NCBI RefSeq assembly: GCF_900142845.1
Contig: NZ_FSRU01000002.1
Location: 434,001-498,000, forward strand
Reading direction: 5' to 3'
Length of the DNA stretch: 64,000 bases
Origin: Paraburkholderia phenazinium
GTDB lineage: Bacteria; Pseudomonadota; Gammaproteobacteria; Burkholderiales; Burkholderiaceae
Below the pieces are notes generated by a model. The model saw only the letters and a list, made by a program, of their open reading frames with translations. It was not told the origin of the DNA and ran no database searches. Shown here one piece after another: positions 26,446 to 34,923 of this stretch (the first letter of the stretch is position 1; every line of letters starts with the position of its first letter). The translations under genes were made by a program, and so were the position numbers.

Positions 26446-29025
26446 TCAGCCGTAGAACACGGGCGCGCTTGAGTTGATGGCGCGTACTTCGCCCGAGGGT
26501 GCGGGGTGTGTTGCGTCGGCGTTCATTGCCGGCAAAGGGCGCAGTGCGATCGTGCGCGGCTCGCCAGGCGGCAGATGAAACCAGTTGTCGACGGCACGGT
26601 AGTGCATATCTGCAACGTTGACGAAGCGCGCGAAGCGCTTCGCTTCGACGATCAGTTGCCAGCCGCTACCGGTGGCTTCGAGCGTGGCGCTAAGGCCCGT
26701 GTCGTAACGTTCGGCAGCGCGCCGCTCGGGCAGATGAAACGCTTGCGAGAGGATCTGTCTGCTCGCCGGATCGCGCAGCGTGGCAAACGTCACATCATGC
26801 GAACGTGGACCGAAACGATACGCATGCGTGAGATCGAAGAACTGCCCCAGACACTCCGCTGCCGCGAGACGCTGCTTGCTGCGCGGCGCGAGTTCCACCA
26901 GAGAGGTTGCGCCCGCAACCTTTACCGCGCCGTCGCGCAGGCACACCAGTTCAAGCTGTGCCGTCACGCTCTCGCAGGTCTCGTTGATGAGATGCAGGTC
27001 GAGTCCGTTGAGGCCTTCGTCGGTCATGACCACCTGAACCGGACGCAGCACCTGGGCGAGCGCGTGCCACGCGCTCTTGGGCCGTCCGGTCGAATCCACG
27101 ATGCCCCAGCCGGCGCCCGCGCGCAGATCCTGGAACTGCCAGACGAGGGCGCCGCCGCACGGCGAACCGGCGCGCCGCCATTCGGCGAATACCTCGGTCA
27201 TCAGCTCGGCCACCACCGCTCTCGAGAGCTCCAGATAGCGCTGCGGATCCTCGTAGCGCAGGCGGGCTGGCTCGATGCCATAGAGCGTGGCCAGGTAGTG
27301 GTCGCGCACGTCGTCGAAGTCCCAGCCGGCGCCCTGGTCGCGCGGCACGGCCGCCTTCCATCGCGGATCGTGAACTTGAATCGTGCCGAGCGCCTGCTGC
27401 AGGGTGGCGTCGTCGGGCACGTTGGCGAAGGCCAGGCATTCGGCTGCGAAGCGCACTTCGGCGCGCCGCACGTCGTCGAGTGGCCGTTGATACGCACCCA
27501 CGCCGTAGTAGTGCGTGATGCCGGTGCGAGTCGAAAACGGCCACACGCCCCCGGTCGGAGAATTGTTCACATACGTTACATCGGGCCGTTCCTGCGCGGC
27601 GAGACCGGCCAGGCATTCGGTGAAAAGAGGTTGCGCGCGCATCGAAGGCGGCAGGCCGAACATCGCAGCTTGCTGATCGACCTCGCTGCCGCCGCACAGC
27701 ACGGCCAGGGATGCGAAGCGGCGCGTGCGGGCCAGAAACTGCGTCGCCTCGCGACGCACGGAGGCGGCGAAGGCTTCGTCGGTGGGGTAGTCGAAGTTCG
27801 CAAAAGCGAAATCCTGCCAGATCAGGATTCCGAAACGGTCGGCGAGCGCATAGAAGGCGTCCGATTCGTACACCATCGTGCCGCCCACGCGCAGCATGTT
27901 CAGGCCGGCGTCGCGTGCGAGCGTGAAGGCGTGTTCGAGTTGCTGTGGCGTACCGGCGAGCGTGACGAGATCGGCACTGGTCCAGCAGGCGCCGCGGCAG
28001 AACAGCGGCACGCCGTTCACACGCAGGGCGAAGCCGTCGCCGTCCGCGCCGCGGTCCACTTCGATCTCTCTGAAGCCGAGCCGGCCCAGTTCGAAGCGCT
28101 GGCCGCCCAGTTCCAGCGCGACAGAATGCAGTGTGGGCGCGCCATGGGTATGCGGCCACCAGCGTTCGGCGCGCGGCACGCGCAGTTCGCCCGTGAGCGT
28201 GACTGCGTCGCGCCACTCGAGAGACGCACGGGCCGCGCCGCAATTCAACGTCGCGGGGACGGTCTCGCTCTGCGGATGCACGAAGCGCAGCGTGAGCGAC
28301 ACGACGCCGTCGTCGCCGTCGACGCGGCTCGCGAGGTCGATCGTATCGAAGGCTTCGCCGGCATCGCCGAGCAGTTCGATGGGGCGCCACGGACCGACGG
28401 CCTGCAGCGGCGGACACCAGCCGGGCATGTGTCCGAGCAGCGTCGTGCGGACGTTGCGCAAGGTGGGCGGCGAGGCGAGGCGAGGGCGCCAGCGGGCGCG
28501 CGAGCGGCGGGCGGCGAGCAACGGCGCGAGCGAACGGAAGCACAGGGCGAGCGTGGCCGGTCCGGTCAGCTCGAGCTCGAGATCGTGCGCGACGAACATC
28601 GAATCCGAGTCGAGCCGCTTCACGCCGTCGAGCCACACTTCGGCGAGCGTCGCGAGGCCGTGCAGACGCAGACGTTGCGGACCGCTGCCGGTCAGCGCGG
28701 GCGTCAGGCTCAGGCGATACCAGTGATCGTCGAAGGCAAACGGCGGCGGACGATCCGCGTCGAGCTGTCCAGCGGCCCGCCACGCGGCTGCCACCGTGCC
28801 GGGCACCTGCGCATCCAGCCAGCCCCCGGCAGGCCAGTCAGCCGGCGATACGCACGCGCCGGCGGCCGTGCTCACGCATTGCCAGCCCGTGTCGAGCGCA
28901 CGCGGCCAGACGGTGCGGGCCTGCGTACCGTCCGCGGTTGCGAGCCCGCCGTGAGTTGTCCCGGCGGCGGGCGGTGCAGCGGCTTCGCGCACCAGGTCAG
29001 GCGGGGTGGTGGGCAAGGCGCGCAC
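26446..29025 (-). CDS. Glycoside hydrolase family 2 protein (beta-mannosidase-like)
   Basis: This 859-residue protein starts at a GTG with GGAG 5 bases upstream, 24 bases after the DUF1839 gene. Domain order fits GH2: sugar-binding jelly roll (DHWYRLSLTP, LHGLATLAEVWLDG), immunoglobulin-like domain, then a TIM barrel beginning near FCRGACWTSAD. The general acid/base glutamate is probably in LCGGSEVDQQ, in place of the usual NGNNE. The nucleophile candidate lies in VRFAAECLAFANVP. No signal peptide is seen, so it may act in the cytoplasm on oligosaccharide or carrier-linked sugar. It ends a five-gene unit of carrier-protein chemistry, an unusual partner for a glycosidase. Confidence 0.85.
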   Translation of the reverse strand: MRALPTTPPDLVREAAAPPAAGTTHGGLATADGTQARTVWPRALDTGWQCVSTAAGACVSPADWPAGGWLDAQVPGTVAAAWRAAGQLDADRPPPFAFDDHWYRLSLTPALTGSGPQRLRLHGLATLAEVWLDGVKRLDSDSMFVAHDLELELTGPATLALCFRSLAPLLAARRSRARWRPRLASPPTLRNVRTTLLGHMPGWCPPLQAVGPWRPIELLGDAGEAFDTIDLASRVDGDDGVVSLTLRFVHPQSETVPATLNCGAARASLEWRDAVTLTGELRVPRAERWWPHTHGAPTLHSVALELGGQRFELGRLGFREIEVDRGADGDGFALRVNGVPLFCRGACWTSADLVTLAGTPQQLEHAFTLARDAGLNMLRVGGTMVYESDAFYALADRFGILIWQDFAFANFDYPTDEAFAASVRREATQFLARTRRFASLAVLCGGSEVDQQAAMFGLPPSMRAQPLFTECLAGLAAQERPDVTYVNNSPTGGVWPFSTRTGITHYYGVGAYQRPLDDVRRAEVRFAAECLAFANVPDDATLQQALGTIQVHDPRWKAAVPRDQGAGWDFDDVRDHYLATLYGIEPARLRYEDPQRYLELSRAVVAELMTEVFAEWRRAGSPCGGALVWQFQDLRAGAGWGIVDSTGRPKSAWHALAQVLRPVQVVMTDEGLNGLDLHLINETCESVTAQLELVCLRDGAVKVAGATSLVELAPRSKQRLAAAECLGQFFDLTHAYRFGPRSHDVTFATLRDPASRQILSQAFHLPERRAAERYDTGLSATLEATGSGWQLIVEAKRFARFVNVADMHYRAVDNWFHLPPGEPRTIALRPLPAMNADATHPAPSGEVRAINSSAPVFYG

Positions 29026-29049
29026 AGTGACTCCGGGCAGCGTAGCGCG

Positions 29050-30066
29050 TCAAAACGCGAGCGCGGCAAGCGGCGGCATGGTCTTGTCGTAGGCGTTTTC
29101 AAGCACGTCGAAGCAGTCGTTGCACAGGTCGTGGCGACCGCGCGCCATGGCCCGCACGAGGCGAAACTGCATCACCATCGACTCCGAGGCGATCTTCTGC
29201 GCCGAACCCGCAATCTCCGGAGGAATGTCGAAGCCTTGCACGGACAGCCACTGCAGGTACTTCGCCAGGAACTCGAAGTTCGCGCCCAGTTGCCGCATCA
29301 GGTTGAACGAATAGAGGTGGAAAAATTTCTCGCCGCGCGCGAGCACCGTGTCGAGCTGCTGCGGAAACTCGGCGCGCCACTGCGTGATGGGGTTGCGCAT
29401 GGGACGGCGCGCCAGATGGGTACACAGCAGTTCCGCGGACGCTTCCGCGAGCGCGGTGCCTTCGAGCGCGGGCCGCACCTGCTTGGCGAATTCGACGTAC
29501 GGGAACAGCAGGTCCGCCTGCCCGCTGAACTGCGGCAGCTTGCGAAACACCCCTTCGTAGTCCTCGCCTTCGAGCAGGTGATAACCGGTGTTGTGGAAAT
29601 AGCCGAGGCGCTGCCCCGCCGGATCGATGAAGTCGATGCCGACGGTGGTCTTCGGATGTTCGCGCCGGTACGAAGTGGCGCGTGTGTTCGGCAGATAGTA
29701 GCCGTCCACCTCGACCAGCACCGTGTGGCCGCGCAGGGTCTGCGCCAGCACGCGGTCTTCCAGCGAGTCGTAGATCGCCAGTTCCTGCACCTGGGTGCCG
29801 TAGAGCCGCTCGAGATCCTCCAGCGGGAACTTGAAGAAGGTGAACTGGTCGCCCTCGAAGTCCTGCGTCACGGTGAACGCGAAGGCTGCCCGCGGGTCGA
29901 GCCCGAAGCCGTGCAGCAGCTCGATCCACAGGTCAACGTAGCAATTGGTCTCCTGCCAGACCCGGTCGCCCTGATGCAAGGCATGCGGCTGGTGCGAGCG
30001 CATCGGGTGGGGCATGGCCAGCGCGCGGAGCGAGCCGGTGAGCGCGGTCGTGAGCGGGGGCGTCAT
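29050..30066 (-). CDS. DUF1839 family protein (putative papain-like acyltransferase)
   Basis: This 338-residue protein of uncharacterised family DUF1839 overlaps the upstream ligase by ATGA. Visible are ETNCYVDLWIELLHGFGLDP (C42), VLVEVDGYYLPNTRA (116-130), REHPKTTVGIDFIDP (H137, D148) and NTGYHLLEGEDYEGVF. This layout (Cys early in a helix, a VDxYYLP strand, then His and Asp) resembles BtrH of butirosin synthesis, which moves an amino-acyl group from a carrier protein to an aminoglycoside. I infer a Cys-His-Asp acyltransferase that unloads the carrier protein. The family call is fairly firm; the catalytic proposal is inference. The C-terminal half is helical. Confidence 0.8.
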   Translation of the reverse strand: MTPPLTTALTGSLRALAMPHPMRSHQPHALHQGDRVWQETNCYVDLWIELLHGFGLDPRAAFAFTVTQDFEGDQFTFFKFPLEDLERLYGTQVQELAIYDSLEDRVLAQTLRGHTVLVEVDGYYLPNTRATSYRREHPKTTVGIDFIDPAGQRLGYFHNTGYHLLEGEDYEGVFRKLPQFSGQADLLFPYVEFAKQVRPALEGTALAEASAELLCTHLARRPMRNPITQWRAEFPQQLDTVLARGEKFFHLYSFNLMRQLGANFEFLAKYLQWLSVQGFDIPPEIAGSAQKIASESMVMQFRLVRAMARGRHDLCNDCFDVLENAYDKTMPPLAALAF

Positions 30067-31094
30067 GCGGCGCCTCCCGCGAGTCCTTGCAGCACGCGCG
30101 CCCGGGTGTCGCCCCACAGCAGCGCGCGCACGTCGTCGGGCCAGACGTTGACGTCGAGGCCGTGATGGCGGAACAGCGCCAGCGTGATGCGCTCCATGCC
30201 GAAGCCCACGCAACCGGTATGCGCCACCGAGCCGTCCGCGCATTCGATCTTCCAGATCGCGCCGAAGTGGTCCATGTGATAGTTGAACGACAGGCAGGCC
30301 GTCTTGCCGTCGGCATTGGCCACCGGAATCAGCAGCTCGAACTTGAGCGCCTGGGCGCGCTGGCTGTCCGCGACGATCTTGCCGCCACGGCCGAAGAACG
30401 GATCGTTGGCGAGGTCGACGTCGACCGGCAACTGCAGCATGTGCACGAGCGCCGAGCCGCGTTCGATCCACATCTGACGAAACGCCATCACCTGGTCCGG
30501 GCTGCCGAGGCGCACGTATTCGCGCTGGCGGAACATCTGCATACGGGCCGGATCGAGCGACGGTTCGTGGCGGAAGCAATACGACAGCACGTCGATGGTG
30601 CGGCCTTCTTCAGGCAGCGGACCGCGCCGTGCCATCACCGGATAGATCGGATAGCAGGCAGCCGGCGTCAGCACCACGCGGGTGGGTTTCTGCTGCGCCA
30701 TCCACTCGTCGCTGCGGTCGTCGTCGCGCTCGGTCATGGCGTCGTCGAGCGCGCGCAACAGGCGCTGGTGGCCCATGTCGTTGCCGCAGAACGAATGGAT
30801 CGTGCCGGCGAGATTCGGGAAGCTCTTCAGATATTCGCTATCTTCGAAGTCGGTGCGGCGCATGGCCGGCGGAAAGCGCAGCACTTCCGGCTGCTGGTCG
30901 GCGCCGAGATGGGTAATCGCCACGTTCAGCCGTTCGACCACGTCCTCGAACACCTGGCTGCGGCCATACAGGCCGTTTTCGCCGGTATCGATCAGGATGC
31001 CCTTCTCGAGCAGTTCGTCGCGAAAGCTGGGGGCGGCCGGGGCGGCTTCGGCTTGCGCGGCGGCGAGGGCGGCGGTGTCGGTCATCGTGTTCAT
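30063..31094 (-). CDS. Amino acid:[carrier protein] ligase (class II aaRS-like)
   Basis: This 343-residue enzyme resembles the catalytic core of atypical seryl-tRNA synthetases but lacks a tRNA-binding domain. Characterised homologues (Bradyrhizobium, Agrobacterium) activate glycine or alanine with ATP and load it onto the phosphopantetheine arm of a small carrier protein. Class II motif 2 is FRQREYVRLG (188-197) and motif 3 is GFGMERITLALF (297-308). C147, E192 and C295 match in spacing the Cys-Glu-Cys zinc site known from the Bradyrhizobium enzyme. Its carrier protein and a flavoprotein are encoded just upstream, and the downstream gene overlaps by 4 bases. The substrate is likely a small amino acid. 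Confidence 0.92.
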   Translation of the reverse strand: MNTMTDTAALAAAQAEAAPAAPSFRDELLEKGILIDTGENGLYGRSQVFEDVVERLNVAITHLGADQQPEVLRFPPAMRRTDFEDSEYLKSFPNLAGTIHSFCGNDMGHQRLLRALDDAMTERDDDRSDEWMAQQKPTRVVLTPAACYPIYPVMARRGPLPEEGRTIDVLSYCFRHEPSLDPARMQMFRQREYVRLGSPDQVMAFRQMWIERGSALVHMLQLPVDVDLANDPFFGRGGKIVADSQRAQALKFELLIPVANADGKTACLSFNYHMDHFGAIWKIECADGSVAHTGCVGFGMERITLALFRHHGLDVNVWPDDVRALLWGDTRARVLQGLAGGAA

Positions 31095-31095
31095 C

Positions 31096-32370
31096 TCAGG
31101 CTCTCCCCGGGGCGGCCGGACGCTGCGCCAGCAGCAGGCTCGCGGTGTTCTGTGCGATGCGGTCGTTGTTGATCATCAGCGGTGCGGAATACAGGTCGCG
31201 CAGATGGCGGCCCACGCTGTACTCGGTGCCGTTCTTGTAACCGGCCATGCCGCAGATCATCAGCACTTCGTGGACCACCTGCAGCGCGGTCGTCGAAATG
31301 CTGGTTTTCAACGTGTTCATGTCGGAGGCGAAGCCGAGCAGCGCCGACAGCGGCAGATCGGCCTGGCAGGCGCCCTGTTTGGCGTGATGCGCGACACGGG
31401 CGGCGTCGAGTGCGACGGCGAGGCGCGCCTGCATCATCTGCAGGAGGCCTACGGCTTCGGCGAGACGCAGGCCGGCCGGCGGCACCGAACCGGGTTTGGC
31501 GCGCGCCTGGGCGCGGAAAAACGCTTTCGCGCGATTGACCGCATCGGTGGCGATGCCGGTCCATACCGCGGCCCACAGCGTGTGCGAGATCGGCAGCATG
31601 GTCTGGTCGGCGATCTCGGCGAACGGCGTCGGCAGGATCTGCTCGGCCAGGCCGGTCGCGACGAGGCGAAAGCCCTCGCTGCAGGTGCCGCGCATGCCCA
31701 TCGAATCCCAGCCGCCGCGTTTTTCGAGCGTCGTTTCGGCGCGCAACGCGACGATCATCACCTGGTCGGCCGCAGCCGATTCCGCCGTGCGGCGTGCCGT
31801 GACGAGAATGCCGTCGGCCTGCGCGCCGTAGGAGATGGTCGGCGCCAGCTTTTCGATGCGCAGGCGCTCGCCGTCGAGTTCGACCGAGCAGGCGCTGGTG
31901 CGCATGTTGCCGCCAATGGTCTCCTCGGAGGTCGCCGAGGCGAGCAGCCATTGCTGTTCGACCAGTTGCGCGAGGAGGGCCTGGTGCCACGGCGAGGCGC
32001 TGCCATGCGCTTCGATGCAGGCTACCTGGATCTGGTGCATCGCGTACACCATCGCGGTCGAAGCACAGCCTTGCGCGAGGATTTCGCAAATCGCGGCGAC
32101 GTCGGCGAGCGGCAGGCCCGCGCCGCCGAACGCTTGCGGCACCAGCGCGGAGAGCAGCCGCTCGCGGCGCAGGGCGTCGAACGCTTCGCTCGGAAAGCGG
32201 GCTTCGCGGTCCACGGCGTCCGCATGCTGGGCGGCGACCTGCGCCGCGCGCTGGGCGGCGGCGCGCCAGCCGGCGTCGGCTTCGACGGCGGCGAGCGACG
32301 CGCCGCCGGCCGTCGGGTCGGGAGGTGGGCCGTCGAGCGGGCCCGCGTCGTGCATCAGCGGGGCGTTCAT
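31096..32370 (-). CDS. Acyl-CoA-dehydrogenase-like flavoprotein
   Basis: This 424-residue protein has the acyl-CoA dehydrogenase fold: a helical N-terminal domain (LVPQAFGGAGLPLADVAAIC), a central beta domain (SATSEETIGGNMR, GGWDSMGMRGTCSEGF) and a helical FAD domain (VHEVLMICGMAGYKNGTEYS). The catalytic glutamate of the classical enzymes, in the EGT motif near the C-terminus, is missing; the equivalent stretch reads SAPLMINNDRI. It overlaps the carrier-protein gene by ATGA and ends 1 base before the ligase start. I infer that it oxidises an aminoacyl group on the carrier, as PltE/PigA-type dehydrogenases oxidise prolyl-carrier proteins. Confidence 0.88.
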   Translation of the reverse strand: MNAPLMHDAGPLDGPPPDPTAGGASLAAVEADAGWRAAAQRAAQVAAQHADAVDREARFPSEAFDALRRERLLSALVPQAFGGAGLPLADVAAICEILAQGCASTAMVYAMHQIQVACIEAHGSASPWHQALLAQLVEQQWLLASATSEETIGGNMRTSACSVELDGERLRIEKLAPTISYGAQADGILVTARRTAESAAADQVMIVALRAETTLEKRGGWDSMGMRGTCSEGFRLVATGLAEQILPTPFAEIADQTMLPISHTLWAAVWTGIATDAVNRAKAFFRAQARAKPGSVPPAGLRLAEAVGLLQMMQARLAVALDAARVAHHAKQGACQADLPLSALLGFASDMNTLKTSISTTALQVVHEVLMICGMAGYKNGTEYSVGRHLRDLYSAPLMINNDRIAQNTASLLLAQRPAAPGRA

Positions 32371-32618
32371 GCGGCCGCCTTTGCCTGTTGTAGCTCGCTC
32401 ACCGCGGCGGCCAGCGAATCGATGCTGGAAAAGAGCCGGCGGGTCAGCATGCGGTCGGGAATCTCGATGTCGAACTCGTCTTCGATCGCGAGCATCAGGT
32501 GCACGGTCGCGAGCGACGACAGGCCCGCCGCGTAGAGGTCGGCGTCGTCCGCCAGGGTGTCGGGCGGCACGTCGAGACGTGCGGACTCGGAAAGAATGCG
32601 TCGCAGTGCAGTTTTCAT
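32367..32618 (-). CDS. Acyl carrier protein (aminoacyl carrier)
   Basis: This 83-residue carrier protein is first in the unit. It starts at MKTALRRILS (GAGG further upstream); an extension to 32642 is possible but unlike carrier proteins. The four-helix pattern is clear. The phosphopantetheine attachment serine is S35 in LYAAGLSSLATVHLM, a variant of the usual DSL motif. An acidic helix II/III (EDEFDIEIPDRML) follows. A basic/Ala-rich tail ends the protein. Its position beside the ligase gene makes it the likely acceptor of the activated amino acid. Confidence 0.9.
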   Translation of the reverse strand: MKTALRRILSESARLDVPPDTLADDADLYAAGLSSLATVHLMLAIEDEFDIEIPDRMLTRRLFSSIDSLAAAVSELQQAKAAA

Positions 32619-32877
32619 GGGAAGGCGCCCCCTCAAGGACATGTCGCTAAGCCGCTTCTGGTTGGATTCGCCGCATTCGCCGCCCCCGGGCGGCGAATGC
32701 GTTGCCGGATGCGCCGAGCGCTGCAGGTTCGGACGATGTGTGCCGGCTGTCCGTATTTAACTGATCGCGATGCAGCATCGTCGGTGCGCTTCCGCACGGA
32801 GATTCAAGGGTCGCCGGAGGTAACGTGCAGTCATGGCAACGGGCTTGTCCCGTCAAACGAATCGCTGGGGGAATCTG

Positions 32878-33411
32878 ATGAACTGGAAAACGCTCGAATT
32901 CGAACAGTTCACGGCACGCGAGTTGTATCTGGTCATGCGTGCGCGCAGTGCGGTGTTCGTCGTCGAACAATCCCATGTGTGTCTCGATGCCGATGGGCAC
33001 GACGAGCAGGCCCTGCATGTCTTCGCAGTCGAAGACATGTCCCGGCCCATGCCGGTGATGGCGTATGCGCGCATTCAGCCTGGCGACGCGGAAGATCCGG
33101 AAGTGGTGATCGACAAGGTGTTGACGAGTCCCGCGCGGCGCGGCGACGGCACGGCGGAAATGCTGATCGAGCGGGTGTTGCAGGCGATTGCCGAGCGTTG
33201 GGCGGCGCGCGTCGTCCGGGTCACCGCGCCGGTCAGCCTGCGCGGTTTCTACGAGCAGTTCGGCTTTCGCAAGACCGAAGGTCCGTTTCTCGAACATGGG
33301 GTGCCGTTCATCGGCCTCACCTGCCAGTTGCGCGGCGCGCGCACGGCCCTGGGAAGCTGGCGCCGCGAGCGCACTGCCGCGCCGGTGGCCAGCACCTTCG
33401 AACTGCTCTAA
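32878..33411 (+). CDS. GNAT-family N-acetyltransferase (ElaA-like)
   Basis: This 177-residue protein starts at MNWKTLEFEQFTARELY, directly after GGGGGAA; an upstream ATG at 32833 lacks such a site. It matches the ElaA branch of GNAT enzymes: RSAVFVVEQSHVCLDADGHD, then MAYARIQPGD, then VLTSPARRGDGTAEMLIERV, the acetyl-CoA pyrophosphate loop, and FYEQFGFRKTEGPFLEHGVP. The substrate is unknown. It diverges from the carrier-protein operon and stands 9 bases before the Wzy-like gene, so it may belong to the EPS transcript. Confidence 0.88.
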   Translation: MNWKTLEFEQFTARELYLVMRARSAVFVVEQSHVCLDADGHDEQALHVFAVEDMSRPMPVMAYARIQPGDAEDPEVVIDKVLTSPARRGDGTAEMLIERVLQAIAERWAARVVRVTAPVSLRGFYEQFGFRKTEGPFLEHGVPFIGLTCQLRGARTALGSWRRERTAAPVASTFELL

Positions 33412-33420
33412 GGGCGCGCG

Positions 33421-34923
33421 ATGAATCGCACTGCGGCTCTGCCGTTGCCGCGCACCCGGGCGCATCCGAAGGCGAGCTCGTTGGCTTCGCGCGTCGCCGG
33501 GCCGGTGGGCATGCAGGTCAGCCTGCTGGTCGTGACGCTGGTCCTGATCGTCGCGCATCAGGGCAAGCTGCTCGAGCTGGCGTTCACCCCCATGACGGTG
33601 CCGATCGCCTGGCGGCTTTATCGCCGCTATCCGGCGCACTATCTCGGCTTCGTCTGCTGGCTGTTTTTTCTCACGCCTGAAGTGCGGCGCTTTGCCGACT
33701 TCTTCAACGGTTCGTTCAATCCGCGCAGCATGATCATGGTCGCGCCGCTGCTCGCGGCGGCCATCTCCGGCATGGCGGTGTTTACGCACTACCGCATGCT
33801 GGGGCAGCGTTGCGCCGCGCCGCTGCTGCTGATCATGACGGCGCTGCTGTACGCGTTCCTGATCGGCGTGGTGCGCGCCGGCATTGCGCCGGCGGCGTTC
33901 ACGCTGTGCGGCTGGATGTTCCCCACGCTGATCGGCTTTCGCATGATCGTGACCTGGCAGGAGTATCCCGCCTATCACCGGGTGCTGCTGAAGACCTTCG
34001 TTTACGGCACCTTCGTGATGGGGGCGTACGGCGTGATCCAGTTCGTCAGCCCGCCGCCGTGGGACGCGTTCTGGCTCATCTCCTCGGGCATGGAGTCGGA
34101 CGGTCTGCCCGTGCCGTTCAGCATGCGCATCTCGAGCACGATGAACTCGTCGGGTCCGTTCGGGATCGCCATCATGGTGGGCCTGTTGATGTCGCTCGCC
34201 GCGCGCGGCAAGATGCGCGCCGCCGCGGCCGTGGTGGGCGTGCCGGCGCTGTTGTTCACGTCGGTGCGGGCGGCGTGGGGCGGCTGGACGATCGGGCTGC
34301 TGTACCCGCTGGCGATGCTGGACGGCCGCAGCCGCGTCCGCCTGATCGTCGGCGTGGTGGCCTTCGCCGGCATCTGCATGCCGTTGACGATGATCGACGA
34401 AATCGCCACGCCGCTGATCAAGCGCGTCGAGTCGTTTCAGAACATCAACGACGACAGCAGCTACCGCGTGCGCGAAAACTTCTACAAGAATTTCCTGTTC
34501 ACGGCCTTGTCCGATATCTCGGGCGAGGGCTTTGGAATGACCGGTATCGGCACCAAGCTGGCGGACGATCCCACCAAGGTCAACGTCGTGTTCGACAGCG
34601 GCCTGATGGAGGTGCCCTACGTGATGGGCTGGCCCGGCACGCTGCTGTATGCCACGGGCCTGCTCACGCTGATCTGGCGAGCCTTCGCCGCGAGCTACGC
34701 GCGCAAGCGGGACCGTGTGGCGATTTCCGGTGTCGGCACGGCGCTCGCGATCTTTTCGATGATGATCTTCATGAACACGCTGCAGGCGGCAGGGGGCATG
34801 TTCTTCATGATCGGCGTGGTGATGCCGGTGATCGGCCTGCGCTATTCCCGCGCCATGAATGCGCACGCGAGTCCGCACAAGACCGCGCGCGTCGATAACG
34901 TCCTATCCCCGGCGGTGCTATGA
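33421..34923 (+). CDS. O-antigen ligase/polymerase-like membrane protein (Wzy candidate)
   Basis: This 500-residue protein with about eleven to twelve membrane segments is the best Wzy candidate: it polymerises flipped repeat units at the periplasmic face. A large periplasmic loop (about residues 315-400) carries RVESFQNINDDSSYRVRENF and GFGMTGIGTKLADDP, the RX10G-like region typical of Wzy/WaaL proteins. TSVRAAWGGWTIGLLYPLAM resembles the arginine-bearing segment before this loop. The C-terminus is cytoplasmic and basic. It overlaps the next glycosyltransferase gene by ATGA. Confidence 0.85.
   Translation: MNRTAALPLPRTRAHPKASSLASRVAGPVGMQVSLLVVTLVLIVAHQGKLLELAFTPMTVPIAWRLYRRYPAHYLGFVCWLFFLTPEVRRFADFFNGSFNPRSMIMVAPLLAAAISGMAVFTHYRMLGQRCAAPLLLIMTALLYAFLIGVVRAGIAPAAFTLCGWMFPTLIGFRMIVTWQEYPAYHRVLLKTFVYGTFVMGAYGVIQFVSPPPWDAFWLISSGMESDGLPVPFSMRISSTMNSSGPFGIAIMVGLLMSLAARGKMRAAAAVVGVPALLFTSVRAAWGGWTIGLLYPLAMLDGRSRVRLIVGVVAFAGICMPLTMIDEIATPLIKRVESFQNINDDSSYRVRENFYKNFLFTALSDISGEGFGMTGIGTKLADDPTKVNVVFDSGLMEVPYVMGWPGTLLYATGLLTLIWRAFAASYARKRDRVAISGVGTALAIFSMMIFMNTLQAAGGMFFMIGVVMPVIGLRYSRAMNAHASPHKTARVDNVLSPAVL

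Noticed and set aside
26506..30165. Very long plus-strand reading frame (over 1200 codons) opposite the GH2 and DUF1839 genes
   Set aside because: It is the antisense shadow of GC-rich coding sequence; its product is low-complexity in Arg, Ala and His and matches no fold, while the minus-strand proteins carry clear family motifs.
32768..32780. 13-base palindrome CGATGC-A-GCATCG between the carrier-protein operon and the GNAT gene
   Set aside because: Short GC-rich palindromes are frequent at this base composition, and nothing links it to a promoter.
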